Shown here: positions 1 to 12,500 of the stretch, piece after piece
How the letters are laid out: each line of letters begins with the position of its first letter
How positions within the stretch are numbered: the stretch's first letter is position 1
NCBI GenBank assembly: GCA_015680685.1
Contig: MNCI01007710.1
Coordinates: 161,271 to 225,270, forward strand
Length of the DNA stretch: 64,000 nucleotides
Direction of reading: 5' to 3'
DNA from: Gnetum montanum
Lineage: Eukaryota > Streptophyta > Gnetopsida > Gnetales > Gnetaceae
Translations under genes and position numbers: made by a program
Notes under the pieces: generated by a model
What the model was told of the DNA's origin: nothing
The model's database searches: none
The model's input: only the letters and a program-made list of their open reading frames with translations

Positions 1-442
1 CTGGGTTACCAAACGTAGCACATGTGCTCAAAGCAGTTGTATTGAATGCACTTAACTAGGAGAGTTAAGGGTTGAGAGTGATTAATCATCTAAGAAAGCA
101 TTTAAACATTTAACAATAATTAAATTCCTATTTAGCTTAGTCCATATGCTGCAAGGTTTATCAAAACTTTCATCTTTATTTCCGTACACAAATGTGTGCT
201 CAGGTACAATTTTCTTGAATAAAGATCCGTTCACTTTGAGACTCCTACTGCGAGCACATGGAAATTATTCTATCTCTGGAATGGTAAAACTACTAGAGTT
301 TAGCTAAGGGTCTAGATCTAGATGATCCTACAAGGGAAAGCTGCCTCTTATTGATAGACAAGGCAACGGGCTGCGATATCATGTACACGATATCGTTGGG
401 GCCGACACGATATTACAGCCCATGCAATATCGCGTCCCATCA
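1..442 (-). repeat. 3' LTR of element 0 (left end cut by window edge)
   Basis: Direct repeat of 5811-6235. It ends at CA (441-442), the complement of a TG LTR start, next to the polypurine tract. The last 70 bases carry four GATATC-like words. The left end is outside the window. Confidence 0.85.
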
Positions 443-2375
443 TACCCCCATGACTGAATGAAAACTCGTCCTCGAGTTCCTTACAAAATATTGGGAAGGG
501 ATGGGATTATTAACTTAAATGACACTAATGGTAGATGGGGTGACATGTGAATGGATCATCATTATAATACATGACAAAATTTAGTGTTCACGACAACAAA
601 AGTGAATACTATACACATTTGACATCCAGCCTTACTTGGCAGCTGGGATAGAAGAGAGAAGAGAGAGAGAGAAAAGAAGACAAGAAGAAGTTTGTTGCTA
701 CTAACACCAAGATTGCACTTTTCATTGTCCATCCATAAGCGCATCATCAATCTTGTTCCTTGCATAACTGCTTCAACACCAGTCCACTCCAAGTGTTTCC
801 TCCAGATCCAATCTATTGTTGTATGATTGCCATATGCACACACAACACAGTCTAATATTAGCAAGGATAAATGAATCACAATGTAATTAATACCTTGCCT
901 CAGTGTAAGGTCCATTGGCTGAGTTGTGATATGGCTAATGCGGGTCTGGAGATATAATACTGGTGACTACCCGATATGTAGGGGTTAAGAGAAAAATCGA
1001 AAAAATTGGACCAAGACCCCCATGACTAAGAGCGAACCTCCAGTAGCGATAGAATGGAAAAAGATAAGGAATAAGAAAGATGGAGAAAAAGAAAAAACAA
1101 CCATGCCAATAAAATGGATGTCAAAGATGGAAATGAACAAAATAAATGGTGATTGCGAAAATGTTTAAGGGAAAGAAATTAATGGATGCACCAAATAGGA
1201 ATGCCAATGGATCCTCCCTAAAGCAGGCTCATGCCCTTAATGCCCTAACAATCCCACATGCAAAGAGTCTGTGGGCTCTAGGAATGTCATTTGGAGACAA
1301 GAGTTAAAGTCTAACCACAAGAGTTTACCAAAAAGAAAACCATGTATCAACCAAAATATGGACTATTGATACAACCGGTAATGAGGTGAAAAATGGAGAA
1401 AGGGGGATGGCAAGAAGAGAATGGAATTGAGTCTCAAGAACAAGGTGGTGTACAGCCCCTTGTGCATTAATGGTTAATGTGACTTAGTAGATCTCATTCC
1501 AAATCCAGCCTCAAACAACCCATAGCTAGTGACTTCACATTAATACATTTGGCCAATCCATCCACCTGAAGTAACAAGAATGTCTCCCCAAAAGAGTCAC
1601 CACCATTTCGACAAAATGCGAAAGGAGAAGGTAGGAAGCGAGGAAGGGCCTTAGTTAGAGGAAACTTTTTTTTATTTAGTTCCATAACCAGTGCTTGTAG
1701 CCCAAATGATTATTCCATTTACGGGGTGTGCTTTGAATTCTCACTATTTTTTTCTGTGTTTTTCATGAGAACCACACCATGAAAAGACTTATTATTTTTA
1801 TTAGCTCAACTTCTCGATAATGGAGCAGCGTCGGAATGGTACATGAGACTCAAGAAGAAAATATCCAAGCACCCAGGAGAATGGCTAGCACAAATGCATC
1901 AAGTTCCCTTGAAGTCACACCCTTTTCAGTTCTTGAGTCCTTCCTTAGTTTGAGAACTACCCAGTCACTAATTCATTGATAGTTCTTATTAGTGAGAAAG
2001 NTATTAGGTGACGAATCAAACAGAATAAACAAACACACAAATAAACAAAAAAGTATGAATGATGTTGTACAAAAAACAAGAAAAGTTAAAGGAATTTATA
2101 AAACAAAAATGTGTAAAACAAAAACTTAAAAAGAAATTGAGGGCCTCAAATGATTAGCATAGATGGCCATCTCCCCCATAACTAAATTGAAAGGGAGAGA
2201 TCCAAAATAATGAGTGTTTGTTTGAATTTTTTAGAAGTGTCCAACTTCTTCCAATTGATGTTTTCAGGTTAAGGGTTGGAAGTTGGCAACACTCTTGTTC
2301 CAGTGTATCTATGCTTTCGACGTGGCTACGAGTTGGTCCCCCAGTTAGTTCCATGCATATTGGTGAGTTGCTCTC
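443..2375. other. 3' internal region of element 0, no recognisable domain
   Basis: Lies between the protease and the 3' LTR. A 117-codon minus-strand open frame at 562-915 has no motif I recognise and ends in a low-complexity purine/pyrimidine tract near 650-690. An RT would be expected here in a full Gypsy element, but I find no RT, RNase H or integrase motif. The polypurine tract is at about 443-455 (minus). One unknown base at 2001. Confidence 0.55.
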
Positions 2376-4794
2376 TTAATTAGCTATCAACCATTGGGTG
2401 TTTTCTTGTTGTGTGGTTGCTACATACAGGCACCTTTGTATGTTAACCTCTAGTGCACACCGGTTGCATGCAGGCAATGCTGAACATTCCTGTACGCAAT
2501 CACACCCTGTACCACTGTATGTGATGCATGGAACTTTCTTTTTCTTGATCTTTCCATAAGTGTTTTCCTTAGATATTTCCAAGGAAAGATCGTGAATCCC
2601 TAGGCATGCATGTATGGTACTTAGCCATGACCTCCCCATTATTATTAGGAAGTCCCCTTTGTCATTGTTTACTTGGATCACTAGGAAATCAGCTAGGTAT
2701 GACCAACCACATATTGTGGTAACGATGTCCTCCACCAATCCCAAAGGAACGGTGATAGACTAGTCAGCCAGCTCTAAGAGAATATTGCTCTTCTTTAGTG
2801 GAGGCAGGTTCCAAGCTTTATACATTTCTTGTGATATTAAGTTGACTCTGGAACCTGAGTCAAGAAGAGCTTTACGTGGTTCATTCCCAGTGACTTGGAG
2901 GTAGATTAAGGGACTTCCAGGATCAAAGAATTTCCTGGGAAGGTGGCCTTCCTTGATCCAATCAATGACGATATGTGTTAACATAACCGTATGCGTTGAG
3001 CTCTGTTGTTGGTTTGAAGGGAGCTCCGAAGCCTTATTTGATGGAGGAAATTTTAGAGGCTCAACCGCTTGTGGTTGTGAGAGCTTGTTTGGACTATTGG
3101 TTCTGAAGAAAGATCTTTTTCTTGTACGATTGTTAGAACCAGTAGCAGGTTGAAGGTTTACAACTCTCATAGCATTGCGTTGTTGCGGTTGAGTGGGGAG
3201 TTCCCTTTGCATCATTGGAGTGGGTGGTAGTGGAGCTATTGGTGTAAGAGTTACGGGTGGATTTGGAGGATGGTATGTGTGTGGTGTGTCTCTCCCAGGA
3301 GAAGGAGTCCTATAGTACTCCCAAGCTTGGTAGTGATGTTGTGGGGTCACGTGACCAACAAAGTCACTTGGAGAGATTGGCTGCAGCATGTAGTAGCCAT
3401 ATGGATCCGGTTTCCGGTAAGGGTATTGTTGCCTTGGCGGTGGCATCCCCCATGACTGTGGGTATTGCCACTGCTGGTGTTGCTCCATAGGTTGTGGTGG
3501 AGTTCCACTTGGATAATACGTTAAGGATTGGTGGAACTGCCTTGGGTTACCTTGGGGATAAGGTAACCTTCGGGGTGCTTGTCGTTTATTAAGTCATGGG
3601 TTAAGTGCATACACCCCAAACTCTTGCAGATGTGAGATTATTGGGCAACATCCCTTAGGATGGTCATACTGGCATATTTCACATCCATTATCATTTTCCA
3701 TATCAGAATCCATAACCTCTTCAATGATAGTCATTTTACCCTTACCTTTGTTACGTGCATGGTCCAAATCCCTCTTCTTCTTTTTATCATAGTCACTACT
3801 TTGCTCCTTAGACTCCTCTATGATTTTTAAAACGGTTTCAAATCTACTATCTAAGGAGTCCCACATTTGATCTACCTTAGCCAACACTTCTGTTATTAAT
3901 TTCTAAAGTGACAAGGTTTTCCTTCTCACCAACTCTTCGAGTGGTGACTCATCCTCCTCCTCACAGAATCTCACTCCCCTCTTTTGGAGGGAAGGATCGT
4001 GGTTATACTCTTCTGCGCTTTCTCTCTTACATAGCTCTCCTTCTTCCTTAGCTACTTGCTCCAAAAATCTATGAACCTCATGGGATCTAAGCTCTAATAA
4101 TCTCCCTTAGGCATATGTCCCAAGGGTTCTCCTGGTTTCATGTCTTAGCCCATCTATGAGATGGTGTAGTTGATCCTGGTGTGCGTAACCATGGCCCGAG
4201 CAATGATGTAGCAATGCATAATATCGACCCATGGTAGCATCCAAGGGTTCATGATTATCCTACTTCCATCCTTGGATCTGCTTTCACAAGTTAGACACCT
4301 GGGAGTACGTTTGGTATTTATTGTTAAACAGTTCTATCATCATACTCCACCTTCGAATGGATTCCGAATCTAAGGACCGATACCAGCTTTCCGCTTCTTT
4401 TATGAGTGTCCTTGGGAATAACTTTAATTTTTTCCATTTGTTTTCAATGTTCTACAAGGCACAGGCATCGTGAAATTCTTGTAAGTGATTTTGTGGATCA
4501 GCGTTGTATCCCCCCTCAAATCATGGGATATTATTCATGTCTAGTCTCTTGATTCAGCTATCTTTTTGGTGCCTTGTAGGTATTCTAACGGCCTTCGTGA
4601 TGTCTAACATGCTTCGGGTTGCAATTAGGGGTTCATCATGGTCATTTCTTTCATGGTGTCTATGATGTCTACATGGTTCCCTACTTTCCCTTCTTCCATG
4701 CCTTGATTCCCTAGAATGCCCTCGTCCTCGCTCTCAACTCTCTCATCGAGGTTTCTCATTTTGCTTACCCTTATCCTCACGGTTAGGTTCCTTA
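2376..4794 (-). pseudogene. gag-protease polyprotein of element 0, decayed
   Basis: Read on the minus strand from the gap edge at 4794. The upstream part (about 4600-3900) is a frame-broken gag. A zinc knuckle at about 3690-3640 reads CEICQYDHPKGCC, spacing CX2CX3HX4C. A Pro/Gln-rich linker follows (3488-3100), then an aspartic protease: the active-site region ALLDSGSRVNLIS lies near 2870-2830, and after a break the C-terminal flap-like part continues at 2744-2560 with LIIMGRSWLSTIHACL, the usual retropepsin I(L)GRxWL region. This resembles the protease of plant Gypsy elements. Stops at 2760 and 3594 and a frame change break it. The gag N-terminus is hidden by the assembly gap. Not a working gene. 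Confidence 0.75.
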
Positions 4795-5565
4795 NNNNNN
4801 NNNNNNNNNNNNNNNNNNNNNNNNNNNNNNNNNNNNNNNNNNNNNNNNNNNNNNNNNNNNNNNNNNNNNNNNNNNNNNNNNNNNNNNNNNNNNNNNNNNN
4901 NNNNNNNNNNNNNNNNNNNNNNNNNNNNNNNNNNNNNNNNNNNNNNNNNNNNNNNNNNNNNNNNNNNNNNNNNNNNNNNNNNNNNNNNNNNNNNNNNNNN
5001 NNNNNNNNNNNNNNNNNNNNNNNNNNNNNNNNNNNNNNNNNNNNNNNNNNNNNNNNNNNNNNNNNNNNNNNNNNNNNNNNNNNNNNNNNNNNNNNNNNNN
5101 NNNNNNNNNNNNNNNNNNNNNNNNNNNNNNNNNNNNNNNNNNNNNNNNNNNNNNNNNNNNNNNNNNNNNNNNNNNNNNNNNNNNNNNNNNNNNNNNNNNN
5201 NNNNNNNNNNNNNNNNNNNNNNNNNNNNNNNNNNNNNNNNNNNNNNNNNNNNNNNNNNNNNNNNNNNNNNNNNNNNNNNNNNNNNNNNNNNNNNNNNNNN
5301 NNNNNNNNNNNNNNNNNNNNNNNNNNNNNNNNNNNNNNNNNNNNNNNNNNNNNNNNNNNNNNNNNNNNNNNNNNNNNNNNNNNNNNNNNNNNNNNNNNNN
5401 NNNNNNNNNNNNNNNNNNNNNNNNNNNNNNNNNNNNNNNNNNNNNNNNNNNNNNNNNNNNNNNNNNNNNNNNNNNNNNNNNNNNNNNNNNNNNNNNNNNN
5501 NNNNNNNNNNNNNNNNNNNNNNNNNNNNNNNNNNNNNNNNNNNNNNNNNNNNNNNNNNNNNNNNN
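4795..5565. other. Assembly gap (771 N)
   Basis: Run of N. Open frames reported across it are artefacts. It hides the gag start, primer-binding site and inner edge of the right LTR of element 0. Confidence 1.
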
Positions 5566-6235
5566 TAATTAATCGTTGTCTTCCCAGACTTACTTGTATT
5601 GTCATAGTTGTATGGTTAAGTAAGTCTGAGGTATATGATTTTTATGTCTTTTATCTTTTTATCGCCTATGCTAAGAGAGGAAAGGGTGAAGAGACTAACT
5701 AACTTTCACTAACTAAGCTTTAATTGTCTTAGCATCAGTATCCGTTCCCACTTGCCGTACACACCCTGAACCAGTGCAATGCTACTGGGATTACCAAACG
5801 CTATTCGTTACTAGGTTACCAAACGTAGCACACGTGCTCGAAGCAGTCATACTGAATGCACTTAACTAGGAGAGTTGAGGGTTGAGAGTGATTAATCATC
5901 TAAGAAAGAATTTAAACATTTAACAATAATTAAAGTCCTATTTAGCTTAGTCCATATGCTGTAAGGTTTATCAGAAAGTTTATCTTTATTTCCGTACACA
6001 AATGTGTGCTCAAGTACAATTTGCTCGAATAAAGATCTGTTCACTTTGAGACTCCTACTGCGAGCACATGGAAATTATTCTATCTTTGGAATGGTAAAAC
6101 TACCATAGTTTAGCTAAGGGTCTAGATCTAGATGATCCTACAAGGGAAAGTTACCTCTTATTTACAGACAAGGCAATGGGCTGCGATATCGCGTATGCGA
6201 TATTGTAGGGGCCGACGTGATATCGCGTCCCATCG
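5566..6235 (-). repeat. 5' LTR of element 0 (inner edge hidden by gap)
   Basis: Matches 1-442 from 5811 onward. On the minus strand it starts near 6235 with GATGGGACGCGATATC, then has three more GATATC/GATATT words and a weak TATA-like TGTAAATAAGAGGT (about 6165-6150). That is the same order as in the element 1 LTR, where TATAAATAAGAGGT follows the GATATC words. The terminal A is changed to G at 6235. Confidence 0.8.
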
Positions 6236-6262
6236 GTAAGAAAGGTATGGGTTCCAAAGAAT

Positions 6263-9200
6263 ATGATTCATAAAGCATACATAGCCAAATTGGAACCTCA
6301 AGAGAAGCCTCCTACCTTTTGGTATCTTGATAGTGGATGTTCAAGATATATGACTAGTGATAGATTAGAATTTACATTCCTATCAAGCTACAATAGTGAG
6401 AATGTTACATTTGAAGATAATGACAAGGCCTACATTAAAGGAAAAGGTATGATTGGAGGTAAGAATTCTTCTAAGATTGACAATGCTCTTTATGTTGCAA
6501 GATTAGAGGATAGTTTATTAAGTGTAAGCCTACATTGTGATAATGGTAAATGTATTCTATTTCAAGATGATGACTGTATTATTGAAGATTCCAAAACAAA
6601 TGAAGTAATCCTTATGAGGCATATATCTAGCAATGTTTATATTATTGATGATTTTGATTTAAGTAGATATAGTTTGAAGTGCTTGATTAACAAATTAGAG
6701 GACATGTGGTTATGGCATAGGAGGTTGGGACATTTAACCTTGAAAGCCTTAGCAATCTTTCTAAAAATTAATTGTGAAAGGACTATCCAATATCCAATCC
6801 AAAAAGGTAAGCAAAAATCCATATCCTTTAAAAGAAAAAAATGATATTACTACTACACATTCTCTTAAATTATTTCATCTAGTATGCTCAACTAGAACTT
6901 GTAACATTGGTGGAAAAAGGTTTTTTTTATATATATAATTTTTAATGATTGCTTAAGATTCACTTGGATAATTCTTCTAGCTTACAAGGATGAAGTCTTT
7001 TGTCACTTCAAAAAACTTTGTTACAGGTTGTTAAGAGAAAAGGGCTAGCTGACTAAGAAGATCAAAAGTGAGCATGATGAAAAGCTCAGGAATCATATTT
7101 TTGCAAAGTATTATGACGATGAAGGCATAGAGCATCAATTTTCAACTCCAAGAATGCCCCAATAAAAAAGGGTATCTAAACTAAAGAACCAACTATTACA
7201 AGTGATGACTAAAACATTGCTTCATAAACAAAGCTTGCTAAAATCATTTTGAGGAGAAGAAGCCATTAATACTTCCCATTATATGTCAAATTAAATTCTC
7301 ATTAGGCCCAAGACTACTAAAACTCCATTTAAACTCTACTGCAATAAGAAGTCCAAGGTAGGTTATTTTAAGATTTTTAGTTGTAAATGTTACATCTTGC
7401 AAAATAAAGAAAAATTAGGAAAATTTGATAATAAGGTTGATGAAGGAATTTTTCTTAGGTATTCATCTACTAGAAAGGCCTATAAATTTTATAATAAATG
7501 CATGCTAACGACTGAGAAAGTGTTCAATGTTTTGTTTGATGAGATAGATCCCAATCTAATACAACAAGTTAAAGATGATGATGATGAAGAAATGCCACCA
7601 TAACTTTCTCCTAGCCTTGAGGAGAGCCAAAAAGAGGAGGATCAACAAGTCTCCTCAACTTCCAAAACTCCATCAAATCATTGGAGGCATGCTAATAGTT
7701 ACATCCTAACCAAATTATTGAAAATATTTATGATGGATTGAGAACAAAAAAATGGCTTTAAGAATTTTTTGGTTTTTCTTGTTTGCTTTCCCAAATTGAT
7801 CCTAATAACATTGGTGAAGCTCTAAATGATGAATCTTGGATTTAACTCATGAATGAAAAGCTTAATCAATTTATAAGAAATGTTGTTTGGGAACTAGTTT
7901 CTAGGTCTAATAACCATAGAGTTATTAGTGTAAAATGGGTCTTTAGAAATAAGTTGAAAGAAAATGAAGTAGTTATAAGAAATAAGGCAAGATTAGTTGC
8001 AAAGGAATATAACCAGTAAGAGGGGATTGACTATGAGCTAATCTTTGAACTAGTTTTATAATTAAAATCCTTTAGGATTCTACTTATGTTTACTACCCAC
8101 AATAGCATCATGTCCTTTCAAATAGACATAAAGAGTGCTTTTCTTAATGGAATTATTCAAGAAGTTAATGTTGAAAAACCACCAAGCTTTGAGGAGCCTC
8201 ACAAAAAAGATCATTTATTCAACCTCAAAAAGGCTCTATATGGATTTAAACAACACCTAGGGCTTGGTATGAAAGGTTATCTCAATATCTGCTACAAAAT
8301 GGCTTTGTAAGAGGTTCTTATGATCCTATCCTTTTTAGTTTAAAGCATGATAAGAATATTTTGATAATTCAAATTTACATTGATGATATTATTTTTGATG
8401 CTAATAACCCCTTGCTGTGTAATGAATTTGAAGAAATCATGCAAGTTGAACTTGAAATAAGCCTCATGAGTGAGCTTACTTTCTTCTTGGAACTTCAAAT
8501 CATATAAAACAAGAACAGGATTTTCATTTACCAAGTTAAATATGCTAAGGAGATTCTCAAGAAGTATGACATGAAGGATGTCAAAGAAACTCTTACTGCC
8601 ATAAGCCCACGAGTCAAACTATGTAAGGATGAGCAAGGTAAGAGCTTTCATGAAAGACTATAAAGAGGTATGATTGGTAGTTTGTTATATCTTACCACCA
8701 CAAACTTGACATTACCTTAAGCATTGGAATTTGTGCAAGGTACTAATCCAAAACTAATGAATCTTATTATATCAAAATTAAGCAAATTTTGATATATTTA
8801 AAAGGTACTACATAATATGGTCTTTGGTATCCCAAGGATACATGCTTTGATCTTATTGGATATTCAAATGTAGATTGGGTTGGAGTGGTTGATGGTAGAA
8901 AAAGTACCACTGGAAATTTCTTCTACTTGGGACAATGTCTTGTATCATGGATGAATAAGAAGAAGCAAACATCAATATCCATCTCTACAGCTAAAGTAGA
9001 ATACATAATCATTGGGAATTTTTATGCCCAACTTCTTTGGATGTTTCAAATGTTTAAAGATTATAGGCATGAACAAGATAAGGTTTTCATATTTTCTGAT
9101 AATATTAGTGCTATCAATATTTTGAAAAATCCTATGTAGTAGTCTAGAACCAAACATATAGAAATAAGAAATGACTTTATCCAAGAGCAAGTTCAAGGAG

Positions 9201-9335
9201 GAAAGACTGAAATTGACCACAGCAAGTTAGAAAAATCAACTTGTGAACATTCTAATGAAGCCACTTCCATCCAACCAATTTGAAGAAATCAAGAAAGGGC
9301 TGGGAATTGGGATGCTTCAACTAGTCTAAGTATGC
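6263..9335 (+). pseudogene. Copia retrotransposon polyprotein, decayed
   Basis: The Copia pol order is readable across several frames. The protease region has WYLDSGCSRYMT (about 6322-6357). The GAG-pre-integrase motif WLWHRRLGHL is near 6708-6740. The integrase core is broken by frameshifts (THTCNIGGKRFFY-like start near 6890, DDE-like residues to 7140), followed by the integrase C-terminal segment FLRYSSTRKAYKFYN at 7450-7500. RT runs 7850-8560 with WVFRNKL, LVAKEYN, FQIDIKSAFLNG and the catalytic box YIDDIIF near 8380. RNase H at 8885-9139 has GRKSTTGNFFYLG and the A(K)VEYI region, ending in a KPLPSNQFEEIKKGLGI-like tail near 9300. Many TAA/TAG stops are present. The 5' LTR and gag are separated by element 0. 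It is dead. Confidence 0.88.
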
Positions 9336-9879
9336 AAGTATCTAAATCTACATTAGGTAGGTTAAGGAATCACCCACCCTTAGAATATGATAGATTTGAT
9401 TTGCATTTTAATTAGTTTTATTTTCCATGAATATGCCTGCAAGTGTCTATATGTTGTTACTTGTCTTTAGGTATTTTTTGTGTGATCATGGTAATTGAAC
9501 AGTGTTAAGTTAATCATTCTTATGATAGATCAACCTACTTAACTGTAAGCGTAAGTTTGTTTTTGCATACCTTCGGCCAATCGAATTTTGTATAGGTTGA
9601 CCTTACCTTAGTTGATCTTGCCTTTGATTCGCTGACCTTCTGTACCATGTGCCGTTTGTTTTTTAAATTTTTTGGGATATGCAATAGGTCAACCAACCCT
9701 CAAAGAAAAGTATTTTTAAAAAGGATCTATCACTATTTTTTGGATCATTCGTGTTTCTTCCTATTGTCGCCCTCCTCTTCCTTCACTGCATCACACATCT
9801 TTGAAGTATGTCTTAGCTTTCAAAGGTTTGAGATCAGTGCTCCTTCTCCTACTAGACCATCATGATGCATCCTAAGAAG
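9336..9879. other. Spacer downstream of Copia pol
   Basis: No coding motif seen. A 72-codon open frame (9647-9865) looks random. Copies of TTGACC/GGTTGACC-type words near 9597 and 9610 also occur in the LTR-like stretch at 11.6-11.8 kb. Confidence 0.4.
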
Positions 9880-11028
9880 GTTACCCATTACAACATAGAT
9901 ACAGAACCTAAAGAAGATAATAAACTGTTCTTGTCCACTACTTGAAAAGAGAAATGGTCATGCTTTGAATCCACAGTTGTTGTTAGTAAAAGGAAGATAG
10001 TGATATCTCAACTAAAGAGATCTTTTGACATTGAGAAATTCTTTGAGAATGGACATTGGATTTTCCTACAACATCTTCTTGGAGATGCCCACCCACATCT
10101 TGTACTACTATTCTTTTGCAATTTAGAGGTTCTCAACAATACAAGGTTCCACACATTTGTGTTAGGGTACAAAATAGTTGTAACTACTTAGAAGAGTGGG
10201 GGTCTTCTTGCTATGCTAGGTAGTGGGCTCTATAAGTTTCTTACTACAACAAGTACTCTAAGGGATTTAGTCAATTAACCCCAACTAATGGAATTACTAT
10301 GTGGCAGGGATTTCACATAGCTCCACAACGTCAAAAGCAAAGACATTAATCCCAAATTCAAGTTAGTGACTTGTATCTTGATGATTAATTTTATGTTGAA
10401 GAGTGAACATTATGATGAGGTTCCATCTTTCATATTGGTTGTGATGTATTGTATGGTGAAGAAAAAGAATCTCAATTGTTCGTAGTACATTTTGCAACTT
10501 ATGCTTAATCATGTTGTTGAACATGGGCATTTAAGTTTTTCCTTTGGGGTTTTGAGAACACTGATTATGGGGGTAAATGTTCCCATATTAGACAATAAGG
10601 TTGAAGGGTTTAAGTCTTAACCCTATGATGAAGCTACTCTAAAGTGCATGAATCGTTAGGCATAAGAGAAGCATGTACCCCCATTAGTAGTTTAGAAAAA
10701 GAAGAAGACTACAATTCTAGATAGCTAGTTGATGAGGCAAATGATTTGAAAGATTAATGCAATGAAAAATATGAGTGCTCAAAAACTTCATCAACAAAAG
10801 TACCCAATTAAAAAGATAAAAGCCAAAGGGTCAATCAACAATTTTGGTTATAGTGCTAGTATAGAGGCTCCTTTTGACATTGAGAGAGTTGAAAGTGATG
10901 AAGAAGTTGGTATTGTTGCTTGTTTAGACACCTTAAAGGAAGAAGAACAAGCCAGTCTAAGTGGCATTATTGGATCAAATTTAGAAGAAAGTGAAGAGGA
11001 TAGTGATGAGGAGGAGAAGAAAGACTAA
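9880..11028 (+). pseudogene. Extra ORF downstream of Copia pol (plant-transposon-like domain)
   Basis: A frame-broken coding stretch. Residues around 10000-10190 (KRSFDIEKFFENGHW, then LLGDAHPHLVLLFFCNLEV, then TFVLGYKIVVT) follow the pattern of the 'putative plant transposon protein' domain: aromatic W near the start, a P-x-LV-x-x-F[FY]-x-NL core, then a hydrophobic G-K/Y-x-I strand. The C-terminal part (10762-11028) ends in an acidic tail rich in Glu, Asp and Ser. An extra ORF after pol is known in SIRE/Maximus-type Copia elements, so this probably belongs to the Copia element just upstream on the same strand. Domain naming rests on pattern recall only. Several stops; not functional. Confidence 0.55.
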
Positions 11029-12500
11029 GTTCTTCACTGTGTCTTTTGTATCTTTTTTCCTATCTATCCATTTGTCCTTTATTTTGTTAAGCTTGTTTAT
11101 GCTTTAATTAGTCCTATGTCTATTCATTTTTTGTTGAGCTTTAAGCATCTTCTGGCAAACTAAAAACATTTTAAATTTCAAAAATGCCTTGTTTACTTCA
11201 ACTTAATTTTAATATCATAGACCTTTTTTTTTCATTTTTTTTTGAAGAAAAAGTAAACCTGGTTCTATGGTGGTTGAGGTACATTTGATAATAAAAGATT
11301 ATACATAAAGCACACTGTAAAAAGATTACAGATTTCAATAATAGAACAATCCAAAACAAATGCAGTATTAAGCTAAACGAGCAATCATCGATGAAGCGTT
11401 TAACAAGTATAGCAGGTTATTCTTTTCTTGTTGAAAAACCTACCTATTACACGAAACTCACATGATATGTAGTGCTACTATAGCAAAAAAATTTCATTAA
11501 TCAATAATGTTGCTATACTTGTTAGATTAACCCCTTGATAGGTCAAGAGACCTAAATTGAAGCAAGAATCATTAGAAGAAAAAAAAAAGCACACTTTTGA
11601 GGTTGACCTACCCGAGATAAGATGATGTCAAATGCCTAGTTCCAAATGACAAGTTCAAGCAAGATGACCAAGTGGAGAACTTTTGTTTTAAAGAATTCAA
11701 GTGAAAAGTTGACTGATCTAGACATAGGTCGAGCTATCATATACTTAGGTCACTAACCTCATCTAGGGTCAACCTATCAAGGGAATAATCTTCAAGCATT
11801 GCCATTCATCTAACCAACTAGAGCATTTCTCAATGGTCAATCATAGCTTTTTGAGCATTGGTGCTAAGGTGGAGGTGGTTCGTTGGATGAAGATCAGTAC
11901 TTTAGTAGCAATGGGCAAGATCAAACCAAGCTTTTGAAAAAAAATAGAAAAGTATAACAAAGAGAGCTAAACCAAAATATCTCATTGGATCTTTGTGCCT
12001 TACTCTCTATATCATTTGTGTATCTCTACTTGTATTGGACGCAATTTGATCTATGTTGAGATCACTAAGCATCATTGTAAACTTTCTTTGAGATTTGAGT
12101 TCAAGTTTGAGGACTTTCTACCTAAAAATCTCATTTGTAAAAAAGGAAGACTGGAAACCTTTGAAACCATCATTGTTCTTTAATGAAGTGAAGAAGTTGT
12201 AAGGGAACCGTAAGGAAGAGGAGATTCGAATAGCCCCTATAGAGTGGACTAGGCCCAAGCCAAACCACTATAAATATTGGTGTGTTATTTGATCCACAAC
12301 TCTTTATTCTTAAGGAATATTACAACCATTTATAATTAGATGTTACAACCTTACACATAGTTATGAATTAGCATAGGAGGTTGTGGATTATCTTATAGAG
12401 TTACAAATCTAGTAATTGAGCATTATATCTTACTTTAAGTATAATAGCAACATCCAATTGTCTATGGATGTGTAATTTGGGGTTCTAGGCTTGATAAAAA
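11029..12500. other. Non-coding, candidate 3' LTR of the Copia element
   Basis: No coding motif. Several W-box-like TTGACC/GGTCAACC words lie at 11606-11790 and a TATA-like CTATAAATATT at about 12268. The position right after the Copia extra ORF fits a 3' LTR, but the 5' partner is outside the window, so the borders cannot be set. Confidence 0.3.

Larger units (their letters stand above)
1..6235 (-). mobile_element. Gypsy-like LTR element with gag and protease only (element 0)
   Basis: Two copies of one LTR bracket this stretch. The sequence from base 1 reappears from 5811 with few changes, and both copies end in a GATATC-rich block closing with GCGTCCCATC. Between them, on the minus strand, are a gag zinc knuckle and an aspartic protease, then a polypurine stretch (TCATGGGGGTA, read on minus) next to the left LTR. 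No RT, RNase H or integrase is visible; the 1.7 kb between protease and 3' LTR shows no domain I recognise. The right end abuts Copia protease sequence, so the element sits inside the Copia element. Its left end lies outside the window, so the target duplication cannot be tested (right flank GTAAG). The 771-base gap hides the primer site and gag start. Confidence 0.8.

Noticed and set aside
562-915. 117-codon minus frame as a gene
   Set aside because: No motif, low-complexity tail, lies in the 3' non-coding part of element 0.
4625-5702. Long frames of more than 320 codons on both strands
   Set aside because: They are open only because they cross the N gap.
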